From contig NC_088919.1 of the NCBI RefSeq assembly GCF_963576675.1, forward strand, positions 47,514,501 to 47,578,500: a DNA stretch of 64,000 nt, read 5' to 3'. The DNA is from Euphorbia lathyris. Lineage: Eukaryota; Streptophyta; Magnoliopsida; Malpighiales; Euphorbiaceae. The number at the start of each line of letters is the position of its first letter. The stretch's first letter is position 1. The position numbers and the translations under genes were made by a program. The notes beneath the pieces are model-generated. The model saw nothing but the letters and a program-made list of their open reading frames with translations, was not told the origin of the DNA and searched no databases. Shown here piece by piece: positions 1 to 10,099 of the stretch.

Positions 1-676
1 ATTATGACACAACCCTTTTGACATAATTGTCATTTTTGTTGCATTTATATTACATATAATCATTTGGAATAAATAGCACAACCATTTTTGACACTCCTAT
101 ACATTACCCAAAATATCAATCCAATGCTCAATTCGAATTCAAACAACATATTGTACGATGAATCTCTTATTAACCATCATCCAATTAACATTTTCATATT
201 GAAAACACAAAACTCAAATGGCATACAGTCATTCATTTATATGTATCAACATTGCAAATAGGGAGTTAAAATATATACCCAAGTAAGGAAACTTCAAACA
301 CCTATCATAAAATGAATCTGTAGTTGACTAAATCTCTAATTAAAATCAATTAGTAGCCAAAAATTCAACTATGAAAACAGCGAAAAGGTAATGCAATTAC
401 CAGTATCATAAATGACAATAAACAATATCTGAGCTAACAAAATCAAGAACAATCACTCTATTGCATAAGTAAATGACTTATAAGAATTAAAATCCAAGCA
501 TTACCCAAAACTAACATGATAAACCTTACATCTCCTTGCTAAATTGCAGTAATCCACACACCAAAAAGAAACCAGAATTTGGAGATTGAACTAAATTAAC
601 TTGTTTAACATTTCAAAACTGATAATAAACATAAGAAAATGAAAAGGAAAGACAGGTACACATATTTTTTCTGAAA
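1..676. other. AT-rich flank downstream of RPL12
   Basis: No gene is recognisable. The stretch lies 3' of the minus-strand RPL12 gene, so its right part should include the RPL12 3' UTR. I see no clear polyadenylation hexamer on the minus strand. The rest is AT-rich with no repeat structure that I can define. Confidence 0.5.
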
Positions 677-1177
677 TTAATCAAGAGGAATCTCAACATC
701 ACCATCAGCAATCTCCTGCTGGAGATCTTTAGGGTTCTTTCCATCAACAGTACATCCAACGGAGACACAAGTACCTAAAATCTCCTTCACACTACCGCTT
801 AAATCCTTAGCCATTGATCGGGGCCTCATAATCTTAGCAATTTCTATCACATCATCCAGCGATATGTTACCTGAGTGCTTAATGTTCTTCGTCTTCTTTC
901 TGTCACGCTCAGGCTCCTTCAACGCCTTAATGACAAGAGCAGCGGCGGAGGGAACCACCGAGACCTTGGCTTGACGGTTCTGGACGGTGAGCTTAACGGT
1001 GACACGCAAGCCCTTCCAATCCTTGGCAGTTTCCTTGGCAATATCTTCACCGATTTTCTTCGGAGAAAGACCGAGAGGACCGATCTTCGGAGCAAGAGAT
1101 GAAGCTGCTCCGACCTCTCCTCCGGTGACACGGACGTAGACGTCCACCACCTGACTTGGATCGAACTTTGGCGGCAT
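677..1177 (-). CDS. RPL12: 60S ribosomal protein L12 (uL11)
   Basis: Cytosolic large-subunit ribosomal protein uL11, which binds 28S rRNA at the GTPase-associated centre at the base of the P-stalk. It is a single uninterrupted 166-codon ORF from ATG (minus-strand ATG at 1177-1175) to TAA, the normal eukaryotic L12 length. It begins MPPKFDPSQ, the typical eukaryotic start. The L11 N-terminal domain follows at about residues 11-70, including the GPLGLSPKK segment, and the RNA-binding C-terminal domain at about residues 75-145. The protein ends in an acidic-hydrophobic tail (VEIPLD). The absence of introns is normal for many plant RPL12 genes. Flanking promoter motifs are intact, so this looks like a functional host gene, the only clear one here. 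Its codon use and GC content differ sharply from the AT-rich surroundings. A processed retrocopy is less likely because the promoter is present and no downstream poly(A) is seen. Confidence 0.97.
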   Translation of the reverse strand: MPPKFDPSQVVDVYVRVTGGEVGAASSLAPKIGPLGLSPKKIGEDIAKETAKDWKGLRVTVKLTVQNRQAKVSVVPSAAALVIKALKEPERDRKKTKNIKHSGNISLDDVIEIAKIMRPRSMAKDLSGSVKEILGTCVSVGCTVDGKNPKDLQQEIADGDVEIPLD

Positions 1178-1380
1178 GGTTTAAAATGAAAAAGAGAAGC
1201 GACTGTACTGAGATCGGAGAAGGAGGCGGGGGAAAAAGAGGCGCAGCAAAATAGATGGAGTGAGAATTTATTAACATATAAGGTAAGAGAGTTTAGGGTT
1301 TAGCACATCTATGTCAAATTACAGTCTTCTCCTCAGGGTTTTTGGATGGGCTATTTTGGGTTATTGGGATCTTTTGGGCC
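1178..1380 (-). promoter_or_regulatory. RPL12 promoter and 5' UTR with telo-box and Site II motifs
   Basis: Upstream of the RPL12 ATG, minus-strand sense. A telo-box (AAACCCTAA on the minus strand) lies at 1301-1293. Site II type elements (TGGGCT/TGGGCC read on the plus strand) lie at 1347-1352 and 1375-1380, with another at 1550-1555. Telo-box plus Site II is the known combination that coordinates plant ribosomal-protein gene expression in dividing cells. Placing the transcription start near 1260-1290 is inference. Confidence 0.75.
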
Positions 1381-1390
1381 AAAATTCTCG

Positions 1391-1547
1391 TTTGGATTTT
1401 GGTCTATTGATCTTCGGATCTTCCATTGAACCCATTAAGTTTTTTCTCTTATTTTCGGGATGTTAATTTCGTGTTATCCCAGTTATTTGGATTTTGGTCC
1501 AGTGATCTTGGGATCCTTCATTTGAACCCATTAAGCTTTTTCTCTTT
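1391..1547. repeat. Two-copy direct duplication of about 60 bp upstream of RPL12
   Basis: Segments 1391-1450 and 1486-1547 are imperfect direct copies. Both start TTTGGATTTTGGTC, contain TGAACCCATTAAG and end in TTTTTCTCTT. They lie just beyond the proximal RPL12 promoter; a regulatory role is not shown. Confidence 0.7.
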
Positions 1548-1629
1548 TTTGGGCTTTTTTTACAATTAGGTATAAAATTATAACTATTATATTATCAAAA
1601 AAGTAATTCTAAATATGTTAATTTTTTAT

Positions 1630-1737
1630 TTCTAGTTCTGTTCGTGGTGAGTGGGTCTATCCACCACCGTTTATTATTGATGTGTTATCTTCTGATTTAA
1701 ATTAATAAAAGTTGTTGTTTGTTTAAAAAAAAAAAAA
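1630..1737 (+). mobile_element. 5'-truncated LINE 3' tail with poly(A) and target-site duplication
   Basis: About 95 bp of non-coding tail followed by a poly(A) run (1725-1737). It is flanked by an exact 17-bp direct repeat at 1613-1629 and 1738-1754 (ATATGTTAATTTTTTAT). A long TSD, a poly(A) tail and a very short body are the hallmarks of a dead-on-arrival non-LTR retrotransposon insertion. The tail carries a small hairpin (GTGGTG...CACCAC region), which is common in plant LINE 3' ends. The parent family cannot be named. Confidence 0.8.
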
Positions 1738-1860
1738 ATATGTTAATTTTTTATCTATTACAAATAAAATATAGTTTTATAATCTAGTTTTAAAAATTTG
1801 TAATCCAATTCGTAAATCCTCTAAAATATATATTTTAGACTCATAGTTTATAAATTTTAG

Positions 1861-2008
1861 TCCTTTAAATATATTAAAAATGATGATTTACTTAGTTTGA
1901 CATAATTCAAATTATTACTTGATATAGTTATAGTCCTTTAAATATATTAAAAATGATGATTTATTTAGTTTGACATAATTCAAATTATTACTTCATATAT
2001 AGTTATAG
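1861..2008. repeat. Two-copy tandem repeat, period 73 bp
   Basis: Copies start at 1861 and 1934 (TCCTTTAAATATATTAAAAA), each followed by ATGATGATTTA, TTAGTTTGACATAATTC and a shared tail. Copy identity is high. No coding content. Confidence 0.8.
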
Positions 2009-2375
2009 ATCATTTTTAAAAAATGAATTTCTATGTAAATTTCCCCTTTTGGATTTTTTATCACATTAAGCTCGTGCTCACCAAATTACTTAAATGTGAA
2101 TATCTGATTCAGTTAAATGAGCAATACCTGTTTCATCTGTGTCTGAAATTATATTTTTCACAATTCGAAATAAGGTTTTTACAATTTGTCTATAGTCATA
2201 TCATACATATAAAAAAAATTGTTTAAAATACAAATTTCAAACGCATATGAAATTAATAACTTTTTGTTAACTAAGTTTTAAAAGTTACCCTTTTATGGTT
2301 ATAATGACTTGGGTGCTGTTTGATAAAACTGAAAATTAAGTGCTGAAAAAATAAGAACTAAATTTTAAGTGTTGA

Positions 2376-3183
2376 TGATGAGGGCATCTTGGTCTACGCG
2401 GAGCGTAAAATAGAACACGCGGGACGTGAATCCGAGGCCACCGAGAAAAGGGGAAGACACGCGGAAGGGAGGTCACTAAGGCATTCCACGCAGAGCGTGG
2501 ATCAAACCTTCAAGAGAACCAGTTCCAAGAGGTCATGTACGCGGGGCGTACCCCCAAGGACGCGGAGCGTGCTTCCTCATACGCGGGCGCAGATCAAGCA
2601 TAGGGAACGAGTTCTACTCAGGAGGTCCACTACGCGGGGCGTAGCACTAGAGACGCCACGCGTAAACCCCATCAACAAGACGCGCCAGGATCAGGAGTTG
2701 CACCACGTCGGGCGTAGCCAGGCCTACGTGGGGCGTGTCCCGGCTGTAGGATACTTCTTCACCAAGTTCTTCATGCTTGGGACCACTCCTGAATTACACC
2801 TTTGCCACTCCCTAATTGTAACTCTACCACTCCTTATTTACAACCATGCCACCCCTTTACCATTAACCCAATTTACCCTTTTGCTTTGTATTCTAATTAG
2901 TTAGATAATTTACCCTTTTGTAAATTGGCAATTAGGTTTTTGAGATGATATAAATTCATCTATTTCTCTTTGTAATGTTTTAACTTTTTATCAATCAAAT
3001 ATTAAACTTCTTCAAGAAGCTTGTTAAGGTTTTCACCTTCAACAACGGGGATTTCATATTCCTATGGATTTAGTCCATGAAACTTGGGATTCACTCCTTC
3101 TAGTTTAGCTAGAGAAGAACATCTTTGTTAGTTTACGATTAAAACTAACATGTCACGAATTCAAATAAAACCGATCTGTATCA
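2376..3183 (+). repeat. 5' LTR of the non-autonomous element
   Basis: 808 bp. Its first 350 bp are unusually GC-rich and hold about ten copies of a TACGCGGRGCGTA-like palindrome. The remainder is AT-rich. It is nearly collinear with the 3' LTR apart from small indels and substitutions; for example, about 20 bp present near 5061 in the 3' LTR is missing here. Confidence 0.9.
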
Positions 3184-3185
3184 GT

Positions 3186-3197
3186 TGGTATCAGAGC
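3186..3197 (+). promoter_or_regulatory. Primer-binding site, initiator tRNA-Met type
   Basis: TGGTATCAGAGC starts 2 nt after the 5' LTR. It is complementary to the 3' end of plant initiator tRNA-Met, the usual primer for many plant LTR elements. Confidence 0.9.
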
Positions 3198-3232
3198 CGA
3201 TCCTTTTCCTTGAACGGAGACTTCTTTCGACT

Positions 3233-3658
3233 ATGGTTCAACCAAGTTTATCTCATGGATCCGGAGAAACCGCCATCAAGAGGGGAGAGAGTTTTGCATC
3301 TTGGAGTAAAGGGTTTGAAGAGAGGTTTAGGGAAAGTAGCCGGAAGAGCGATGAGTCTTTGAGGAGACTTCTATCCACTTGTGAAGATCTTCGCCTAGAG
3401 ATCCGAAAGCTTTCCCAACCAACCATGGAGGTTCCTCCTAAAGATCCATCAACAATCTTTTCTCCATCACAAATTGTAAAGGTAAATCTCAAACTCCCAA
3501 TTTCTAATATTGAAGTTGTGGTTAGTCCTATTGGTAGGAAGAAATTGGATGTTTGTGATATTGTTTGTGATATTGTTTGTGATATTGTTTGTGATGTTGA
3601 AGGGGATTTAGATTCTTCTTGTGGATTTGTTGAAAATGAAATTGTGGAGGAGGATTGA
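3233..3658 (+). CDS. Short gag-like ORF of the non-autonomous element
   Basis: An open frame downstream of the primer-binding site. The first ATG is at 3233; the frame is open back to 3185 but without an ATG. The product of about 141 residues is charged and helix-prone (RESSRKSDESLRRLL; LRLEIRKLSQP), a pattern seen in N-terminal gag of plant Ty3/gypsy elements. No zinc knuckle or protease follows. An in-frame 15-bp tandem repeat (3556-3600) encodes a repeated Asp-Ile-Val-Cys unit. The function is inferred only from its position; I do not recognise a defined domain. Confidence 0.5.
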   Translation: MVQPSLSHGSGETAIKRGESFASWSKGFEERFRESSRKSDESLRRLLSTCEDLRLEIRKLSQPTMEVPPKDPSTIFSPSQIVKVNLKLPISNIEVVVSPIGRKKLDVCDIVCDIVCDIVCDVEGDLDSSCGFVENEIVEED

Positions 3659-4938
3659 TGCTCCTCCCGTAAAGAAGGCTCACTAAGGGATAAGTGTACC
3701 CCATCGTTATCAAGTAATAAAATCTGGAAAGTCCAGGTATCGAATCCACAGGATTTATTTACTACAAGTATCGAGCTAGTTGGTCTCAGGTGTTATCTAG
3801 GCTGTGTGGGTTTTGAGTTGGTTTTGTTTAAGTTAATCTACTCCTAGTTGAATTATGCTACCTCTAGCTAAGTTATACTAATTCGAGCTAAGTTATTCTA
3901 CTCCTAATTAAGTTATTCTACTCCTAGGTGATCTTTCACTAATGAAATTATCCGAAGGAACATGGTATGAACAATAATGATGAAAATATATTATTAGGTC
4001 AATAGATTAAAAACCTAATCTAAGTCACTTGTATTCAAGGCGATTAACCCTACTTACCCTCCTGAAGTCCCTAGTGCGTGATTCCCTTGTAAGGCCGAAA
4101 CTAGGTCTAAGGCTCAACAATTTGGGCTTAATCAACTAAGAGGTTGTCAATCTCCTAGGCTCTGACTAGGTCAGATTCAGCTCACAATATGTGCCTACTA
4201 GATTTTGGGGCTTTTGAATGAGTTAAACCAATTGAATAAAGCGTAAGATAAAGATTAAATAAATGAATCATAGAACAAAATAAGAGCTAAAATATCATTA
4301 AAGGCGAATAATATTGTCACGGGATACAATTAGCCTAGGATTCATAGACTGTATCAAAGGGTACAAACATAGTAAAATAAAAGGTGATACGAAAATCCCT
4401 TTCAGGGAACCTGTCTACCCTGCAGCCGGCTTCCTAGGTCTTAAGGACGGGATAGTGGCCAAGTTAGTGAAGAGGCGACTCAAGAAGCCGCAAGATTGTT
4501 AACCCAAGACGAAGAAGGAGTTGACACAAGTGTGCTAGGGGTCACGATGAAGTGGGTTGACATGTGTCGTTGGGACATCCCATTTGATGTCGGCTATGAG
4601 CGGAATAAAGTTGTGATCAATGTCCGTGTTCGTGAATTGGAGAAAGAGGAGATCCGGGGTTGGTCGATTTGACATGTCGTGGGAGTGTGGAGGAGCTTCC
4701 AAGACATTGTGGAGGGATGGTTTGACCAACTTCGTCGAGATATTCCATTCGATGTCGGTCGGATATTGAGGCGAGTATTACAGGGGATGAGCACCGAGGG
4801 CAAGACACAAGTTGAGGTGTGGGGAGAGTTCATAGAGAAAAGGAGAAACCAACAACATATAGAGTGGATAATACCTACCAAGCACCATTCTTATTCTATA
4901 GTTGAGTTGGGGACCAACTCTTTTGAAGAAGAGGAGTA
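3659..4938 (+). other. Non-coding interior of the non-autonomous element, ending in a polypurine tract
   Basis: No conserved protein domain. From about 3690 it contains a stretch beginning GGGATAAGTGTACCCC that resembles a repeat dispersed in many plants and may be a nested insertion; I could not find its boundaries. From 4500 to 4930 short open stretches look like remnant coding DNA. The purine-rich GAAGAAGAGGAG ending at 4936, just before the 3' LTR, is the likely polypurine tract. Confidence 0.45.
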
Positions 4939-5766
4939 TGATGAGGGCATCTTGCTCTACGCGGAGCGTAAAATAGAACACGCGGGGCATAAATCCGGGG
5001 CCACCGAGAAAAGGGGAAGACACGCGGAAGGAAGGTCACTAAGGCATTCCACGCGGAGCGTAGGGCCCAATACGCGGAGCGTGGATTAAACCTTCAAGAG
5101 AACCAGTTCCAGGAGGTCATGTACGTGGGGCGTACCCCCAAGGACGCGGAGCGTGCTTCCTCATACGCGGGCGCAGATCAAGCATAGGGAACGAGTTCTA
5201 CTCAGGAGGTCCACTACGCGGGGCGTAGCACTAGAGACCCCATGCGTAAACCCCATCAACAAGACGCGCCAGGATCAGGAGCTGCACCACGCGGGGCGTA
5301 GCCAGGCCTACGTGGGGCGTGTCCCGTCTGTAGGATACTTCTTCGCCAAGTTCTTCATGCTTGGGACCACTTCTGAATTCACCTTTGCCACTCCCTAATT
5401 GCAACTCTACCACTCCTTATTTATAACCATGCCACCCCTTTACCATTAACTCAATTTATCCTTTAGCTTTGTATTCTAATTAGTTAGATAATTTACCTTT
5501 TTGTAAATTGGCAATTAGGTTTTTGAGATGATATAAATTCATCTATTTCTCTTTGTAATGTTTTAACTTTTTATCAATCAAATATTAAACTTCTTCAAGA
5601 AGTTTGTTAAGGTTTTCACCTTCACCAATGGGAATTTCATATTCCTATGGATTTAGTCCATGAAACTTGGGATTCACTCCTTCTAGTTTAGCTAGAGAAG
5701 AACATCTTTGTTAGTTTACGATTAAAACTAACACGTCATGAATTCAAATAAAACCGATCTGTATCA
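4939..5766 (+). repeat. 3' LTR of the non-autonomous element
   Basis: 828 bp, matching 2376-3183. It keeps the same GC-rich palindrome cluster in its first 350 bp, with substitutions that alter several palindrome arms. Confidence 0.9.
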
Positions 5767-6005
5767 GTTGAATATTATAAGTGCTGAAAATATTGAATGA
5801 TTTAATTTTTATGATAATATTAGTTGATAATTTTTAGCTTAAAATGTTAAGTTAAAAATTTTAACTTATCAAAATAAGTGGTTTTTAACTTAATTAACTA
5901 ATTTAAGTGGTGGAGAAACAACCACTATCAAACGCACTTAAATTAAATAAGTGCTTAATATTTTAATTTAAGCAATTAAGTGGTTTATCAAACAAGACTT
6001 TAGTT

Positions 6006-6200
6006 TGAAATAAAAAAAATTACAATTTAAAATAATATTTTTACAATTTTTCAAACCATATCAATACATATAAAAAAAACGGATTTCAAACTCTTCAAAA
6101 TACAAATTTCAAATCTTCAAAGAAAAAAAAAACAAATTTCAAGCACATATGAAATTAATAGCATTATGTTGATTTTTTAAATTAAAAACTGAACTTTCTA
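6006..6200. repeat. Diverged direct repeat of 2150-2280
   Basis: Shared blocks in the same order (TTTTTACAATTT, CATACATATAAAAAAAA, AAATACAAATTTCAAA, CATATGAAATTAATA) occur at 2150-2280 and 6010-6170, just outside the split MITE. This suggests an old local duplication. The remaining sequence to 6645 is AT-rich with no recognisable gene. Confidence 0.5.
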
Positions 6201-6645
6201 ATTAATATTACAAAAAATAAAAAAACTTAATGCTTTGAAATGAAAGAACAATAGTTAAATCCATAAAATCGAAATCATCAATATCATCCACCATTAAAAA
6301 AAATGATCAGCCTTAATGCTCCTAACTTTTCATTAAAATATCCTCCTAACCTTCTTAAAAAATCAATCTTTAACTACTAAAAAAAATGTCACAGGTATAT
6401 CATTGATTATATAAACGATAGAATAGTTTAAAGATATAAAGTAAACTAGATAGCAAGTAAAGTAAATGTATTTTCATGAGGAAAGATTCTAGGATCGATA
6501 TCTACTTATCCTATGTAGATATCATCTATAGAGCGTTATCGTCACATCAAATTCTTTTTGGCTTTGAATTTCATTCATGTGGATGATTGTTGGAAAAAAT
6601 GACTACTTATAGTGTGATTATTTGTCAACTTGAGACTTAAATATA

Positions 6646-7190
6646 GGGATAAGTACAAAAAAAATGACTGTGGTATACACGTTTTGCGAACTCGAACCTG
6701 TGGTTTTTTTTTTTTTTGCAAACAGAGGTACGTGTTACACGCCGTTAGCAAACAGAGGCAAAATTGACTAACGGTGTTAAAATTCAAAGAGAAAAGAGTT
6801 AATTTGGTCCTTAAAAAAATAGAAAATCGGAAATCTGAGATTTCCCAAATCGGAAATCTGGAAATTCCAGATTTCTGAAAATTTCCAGATTTCGAAACTT
6901 AAAAAAATAGAAGAAGAAGAAGAAGAAGAAGAATGTATTTTTTATTTTTATTTTTGATTTTGGGGTTTATTTGTGATAATTAGATAATTATGGGGGTTAA
7001 TTTATAAAATAAATATATATAAGGACCAATTTAACTCTTTTCTCTTTGAATTTTAACACCGTTAGTCAATTTTGCCTCTGTTTGCTAACGGCGTATAACA
7101 CGTACCTCTATTTGTAAAAAAAAATACCACAGGTTCGAGTTCGCAAAACGCGTATACCACATGCATTTTTTTTTTTTTTGTACTTATCCC
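6646..7190. mobile_element. Mutator-type foldback MITE, TSD TTAAATATA
   Basis: Long terminal inverted repeats of about 170 bp: the left arm starts GGGATAAGTACAAAA and the right arm ends TTTTGTACTTATCCC. They are flanked by an exact 9-bp duplication at 6637-6645 and 7191-7199. Length is 545 bp with no ORF. The centre has an (AGA)n run near 6910-6933. Long TIRs with a 9-bp TSD indicate a non-autonomous Mutator-like element. Confidence 0.9.
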
Positions 7191-7199
7191 TTAAATATA

Positions 7200-8079
7200 C
7201 AATGAACCTATAGAATTTTTTACAACAAGTAATATGTTGTCCAAACGAGTATAGTTACAAGCTCAATAAATGAGAAATTGAAGCATAAAGTAAGCTACAA
7301 GGAATGATGGAAAAATAAAAGTTTTTTATCATACATTGCTTCTTTGAGAGGAGTTTGTATGGTTTATATATAATATGCTTTTACAAGTTGCTAAGTAAAA
7401 CCAATTAGAAGACTCTCTCATGCGCAATATGGTGCAAATCCAATTCCGATGGATTTAGTGGTGTACCAGCATCTCGTAGGTGAAATGAATCGATTCAGTT
7501 TCTTTTTAACCCCACCCACATTTTTTTTTATTTTTCCAAAGTCGTAATTCTTCTTTAATTCTGAAACTGTAAATAGTTATGAGTTGAGCTTCAATCATTA
7601 TTAACAAAATTAACTGTGTATTGATTTTTTTGCTATGTCTCCACAATTTGCTATATGATCCTCTTTCATCGGTTTGAATTATGCACATGGAGATTATAGT
7701 CCAGAAAGTAAACTTCTGCTAAAAAACATTTTTGTACTCCTCTTAGTTTTGTTCAAATACTTCCGATGATAACTTCTCTGTACACGGAAGAGTTCGACAA
7801 TGAAACTGTTGTAGGCATGGTGGCCCGGGGCCCTCCGACCCCCTGTCTCCAAAAAATTTACTAGAAAAAAGGAGGTTGTGCTAATACATGAGTTTACGGT
7901 AATTAGAATGAAAAAAAAAAAGGCAATGTCAATCCATCTGGAAAAAAACGATTGATCTCTATCAATAGGCCTACTAAAGGCGCAAACCATAGAGTACTCT
8001 TTTTTTTCCTCCCCCAAGCAATCAATGGTTGATTACAAATATCTAGAATCAATATTCTCGCGAAATTATTCTCTATAAA
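7200..8079. other. No gene recognised; possible organelle-derived DNA at the right end
   Basis: 7200-7690 is AT-rich without features. 7690-8060 includes a GC-rich patch (7815-7845) and a minus-strand open stretch of 107 codons with no recognisable homology. Since it adjoins plastid-like petB, part may be plastid or mitochondrial spacer DNA, but I cannot assign it. Confidence 0.3.
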
Positions 8080-8158
8080 CTATAAAGGACCCGAAATACC
8101 TTGCTTACGTATCATTGAAAAAGTGCATTAACATAAATACAGCAGTAAGAAGGGGCAG
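8080..8158 (-). pseudogene. petB: Plastid petB 3' fragment
   Basis: Minus-strand translation gives the C-terminal end of cytochrome b6, ending KQGISGPL then TAG (stop at 8082-8080). One extra base in the T-run around 8117-8122 shifts the frame within the last 20 residues. Only about 26 codons remain. This is an organelle-derived nuclear fragment and is not expressed. Confidence 0.85.
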
Positions 8159-8349
8159 ACGACTCTCCAGTGATTCCATTCCTTCTTTCTTTGGGTCACC
8201 CCAACCCGCATGGGAAGAAGAGGGTCAGCCAAACAGTGGTCCATTTTGTACATTTGTTGAGGAGTATGACTTAAGCCACCCAATCCATATGTATTATAGA
8301 ATCAAATTGATTCCCACTTTAAGTATAAGTATTTGATCTCTTGTCTCAG
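8159..8349. other. Organelle-like spacer between petB and psbC fragments
   Basis: 8159-8310 is not identified. 8320-8349 matches the type of sequence directly downstream of plastid psbC (toward trnS-UGA). No gene called. Confidence 0.4.
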
Positions 8350-8868
<519 letters not shown>

Positions 8869-9120
8869 GGCGGTAATACAGAGGATGCAAGCGTTATCCG
8901 GAATGATTGGGCGTAAAGCGTCTGTAAGTGGCTTTTTAAGTGCGCCGTCAAATCCCAGGGCTCAACCCTGGACAGGCGGTGGAAACTGCCAAGCTCGAGT
9001 ACGGTAAGGGCAGAGGGAATTTCCGGTGGAGTGGTGAAATGCGTAGAGATCGGAAAGAACACCAACGGCGAAAGCACTCTGCTGGGCCGACATTGACACT
9101 GAGAGACGAAAGCTAGGGGA
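8869..9120 (+). pseudogene. rrn16: Plastid 16S rRNA internal fragment
   Basis: Matches the central part of plastid 16S rRNA, from GGCGGTAATACAGAGG (right of the universal 515 site) to GACGAAAGCTAGGGGA. This is about 250 of roughly 1,490 nt. Scattered substitutions show it is not under rRNA constraint. It ends abruptly against clpP sequence at 9120/9121. Confidence 0.92.
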
Positions 9121-9212
9121 CTTTATCGAGAAAGATTACTTTTTTAGGTCAAGGTATTGATAGCAAGATCTCGAATCAACTTATTGGTCTTATGGTATAT
9201 CTCAGTATAGAG
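9121..9212 (+). pseudogene. clpP1: Plastid clpP exon 2 fragment
   Basis: Reads LYRERLLF, then a frame break in the T-run near 9141, then residues typical of ClpP1 ending [15 protein letters not shown]. It is fused directly to the rrn16 fragment, an order not found in plastid genomes. About 30 codons remain. Sequence 9213-9328 is unassigned organelle-like DNA. Confidence 0.82.
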
Positions 9213-9328
9213 AGATTACGCTCCCCTTTCTGTTACAAGGCGGTGATTTCAATTGAAAATCGAAATATAAAAAGGATTTGGATGAAATGATAACAATATG
9301 TATGCTGCACATTTTATTGCATTTCCCG

Positions 9329-9402
9329 GGGATTGTAGTTCAATTGGTCAGAGCACCGCCCTGTCAAGGCGGAAGCTGCGGGTTCGAGCCTCGTCAGTCC
9401 CG
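9329..9402 (+). tRNA. trnD-GUC: Plastid-type tRNA-Asp (GUC), organelle-derived copy
   Basis: A 74-nt cloverleaf. The acceptor starts GGGATTG and ends CAGTCCCG, the anticodon loop has CTGTCAA (anticodon GTC), and the T-loop is GGTTCGAGCC. It differs from the usual plastid sequence by a C to T in the T-stem (9391) that still allows a G-U pair. It lies among plastid fragments and lacks nuclear tRNA context, so it is probably inert here. Plastid-type trnD also occurs in plant mitochondria, so the immediate donor could be mitochondrial. Confidence 0.93.
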
Positions 9403-9786
9403 ACGATCCATCCAATAATATAATAAAAGCAATACATCAACTCATATCTCCCTCTTCTGTGAAAGGGGAGACAATTTCATTTTCATTCCCAAGGGGATAC
9501 TTCTTATTTTTTTTATTCTTATTACTTTACTTATTAAATATTTCTTTTTTTTTCTCAGCCAACTGGAAAGGCAACGGCTAGGAATTTCGCCTCAAGCGCT
9601 CTTTGTTCGCTCTACCAACGAACGGGTCTAAGTGAGGTGTCAACTCACCGGTGGATGAGACGGCTAGGCAAGCCGCCCTACTATCACTAAAATACCCCTA
9701 GAGGGGGATAGGGCTAAGCGGAGCGAAAAGGGTTTTCCATGAGATGGAAAATGAAAACTATTCACCCCACACGAGGTTTGTGAAGT
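9403..9786. other. Organelle-like non-coding segment
   Basis: No gene. 9550-9770 is GC-richer with a CTAAGCGGAGCGAAAAG-type sequence that looks more like plant mitochondrial intergenic DNA than plastid DNA. This is an impression, not a match. Confidence 0.3.
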
Positions 9787-9873
9787 CCTGGATATGTAAC
9801 TGCTCAAGACATCATTGTACTACCTTTTGTGGAAATCATTGATAATACACAACATATCGCTAGCCTAACCGAA
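9787..9873 (+). pseudogene. rpoA: Plastid rpoA fragment
   Basis: The frame starting at 9787 gives [10 protein letters not shown], then [16 protein letters not shown], a conserved stretch of the plastid RNA polymerase alpha subunit. About 29 codons are preserved without a stop. Flanking sequence departs from rpoA on both sides. Confidence 0.85.
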
Positions 9874-10099
9874 TCTTCAAATCGTTCATTTGAAAAAATT
9901 GAAACCCTTCTTATTGGATGATCATGATACTTCCCAAAAATCGTAATTTTTAGTTAATGGAGGAATAATAGGAACATAAAAAGAAAGAACTTCAATTTCA
10001 CATATATTAGACTCTAAATTTCTAAATCAGTCCTCAAGTTAGTTTTTTTTTTTTTTTTTACTTTCTCTACCTCTTTCTTTATAATTTGTTTTTTTTTTG
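9874..10099. other. No gene recognised
   Basis: An AT-rich stretch with T-runs between the organelle mosaic and a MITE. Confidence 0.4.

Larger units (their letters stand above)
2376..5766 (+). mobile_element. Non-autonomous LTR retrotransposon (complete, with 5-bp TSD)
   Basis: LTRs at 2376-3183 and 4939-5766 both start TGATGAGGGC and end CTGTATCA. The 5-bp TSD GTTGA lies at 2371-2375 and 5767-5771. A primer-binding site follows the 5' LTR, and a purine-rich tract precedes the 3' LTR. The interior holds only a short gag-like ORF and no protease, reverse transcriptase or integrase, so it must depend on a partner element for mobility. The LTRs contain many GC-rich mini-palindromes. It inserted into the hAT-like MITE. 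Confidence 0.92.
2311..6000. mobile_element. Decayed hAT-like MITE, split by an LTR element
   Basis: The left end contains TGTTTGATAAAACTGAAAATT (2318-2337). The right end reads, reverse-complemented, CTTGTTTGATAAACCACTTAA. These match as degenerate terminal inverted repeats. Removing the LTR element at 2376-5766 leaves about 300 bp. No clear 8-bp TSD is visible, so the exact limits and superfamily are inferred. Confidence 0.45.

Noticed and set aside
875..1277. Extra ORFs on both strands over RPL12
   Set aside because: They overlap the real RPL12 frame or its 5' UTR and have no family features; shadows of GC-richer coding DNA.
7693..8017. 107-codon minus-strand ORF
   Set aside because: No domain, and it overlaps probable organelle-derived spacer DNA; homopolymer-rich.
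8115..8336. 73-codon plus-strand ORF over the petB/psbC fragments
   Set aside because: Antisense to petB and spacer; chance frame.
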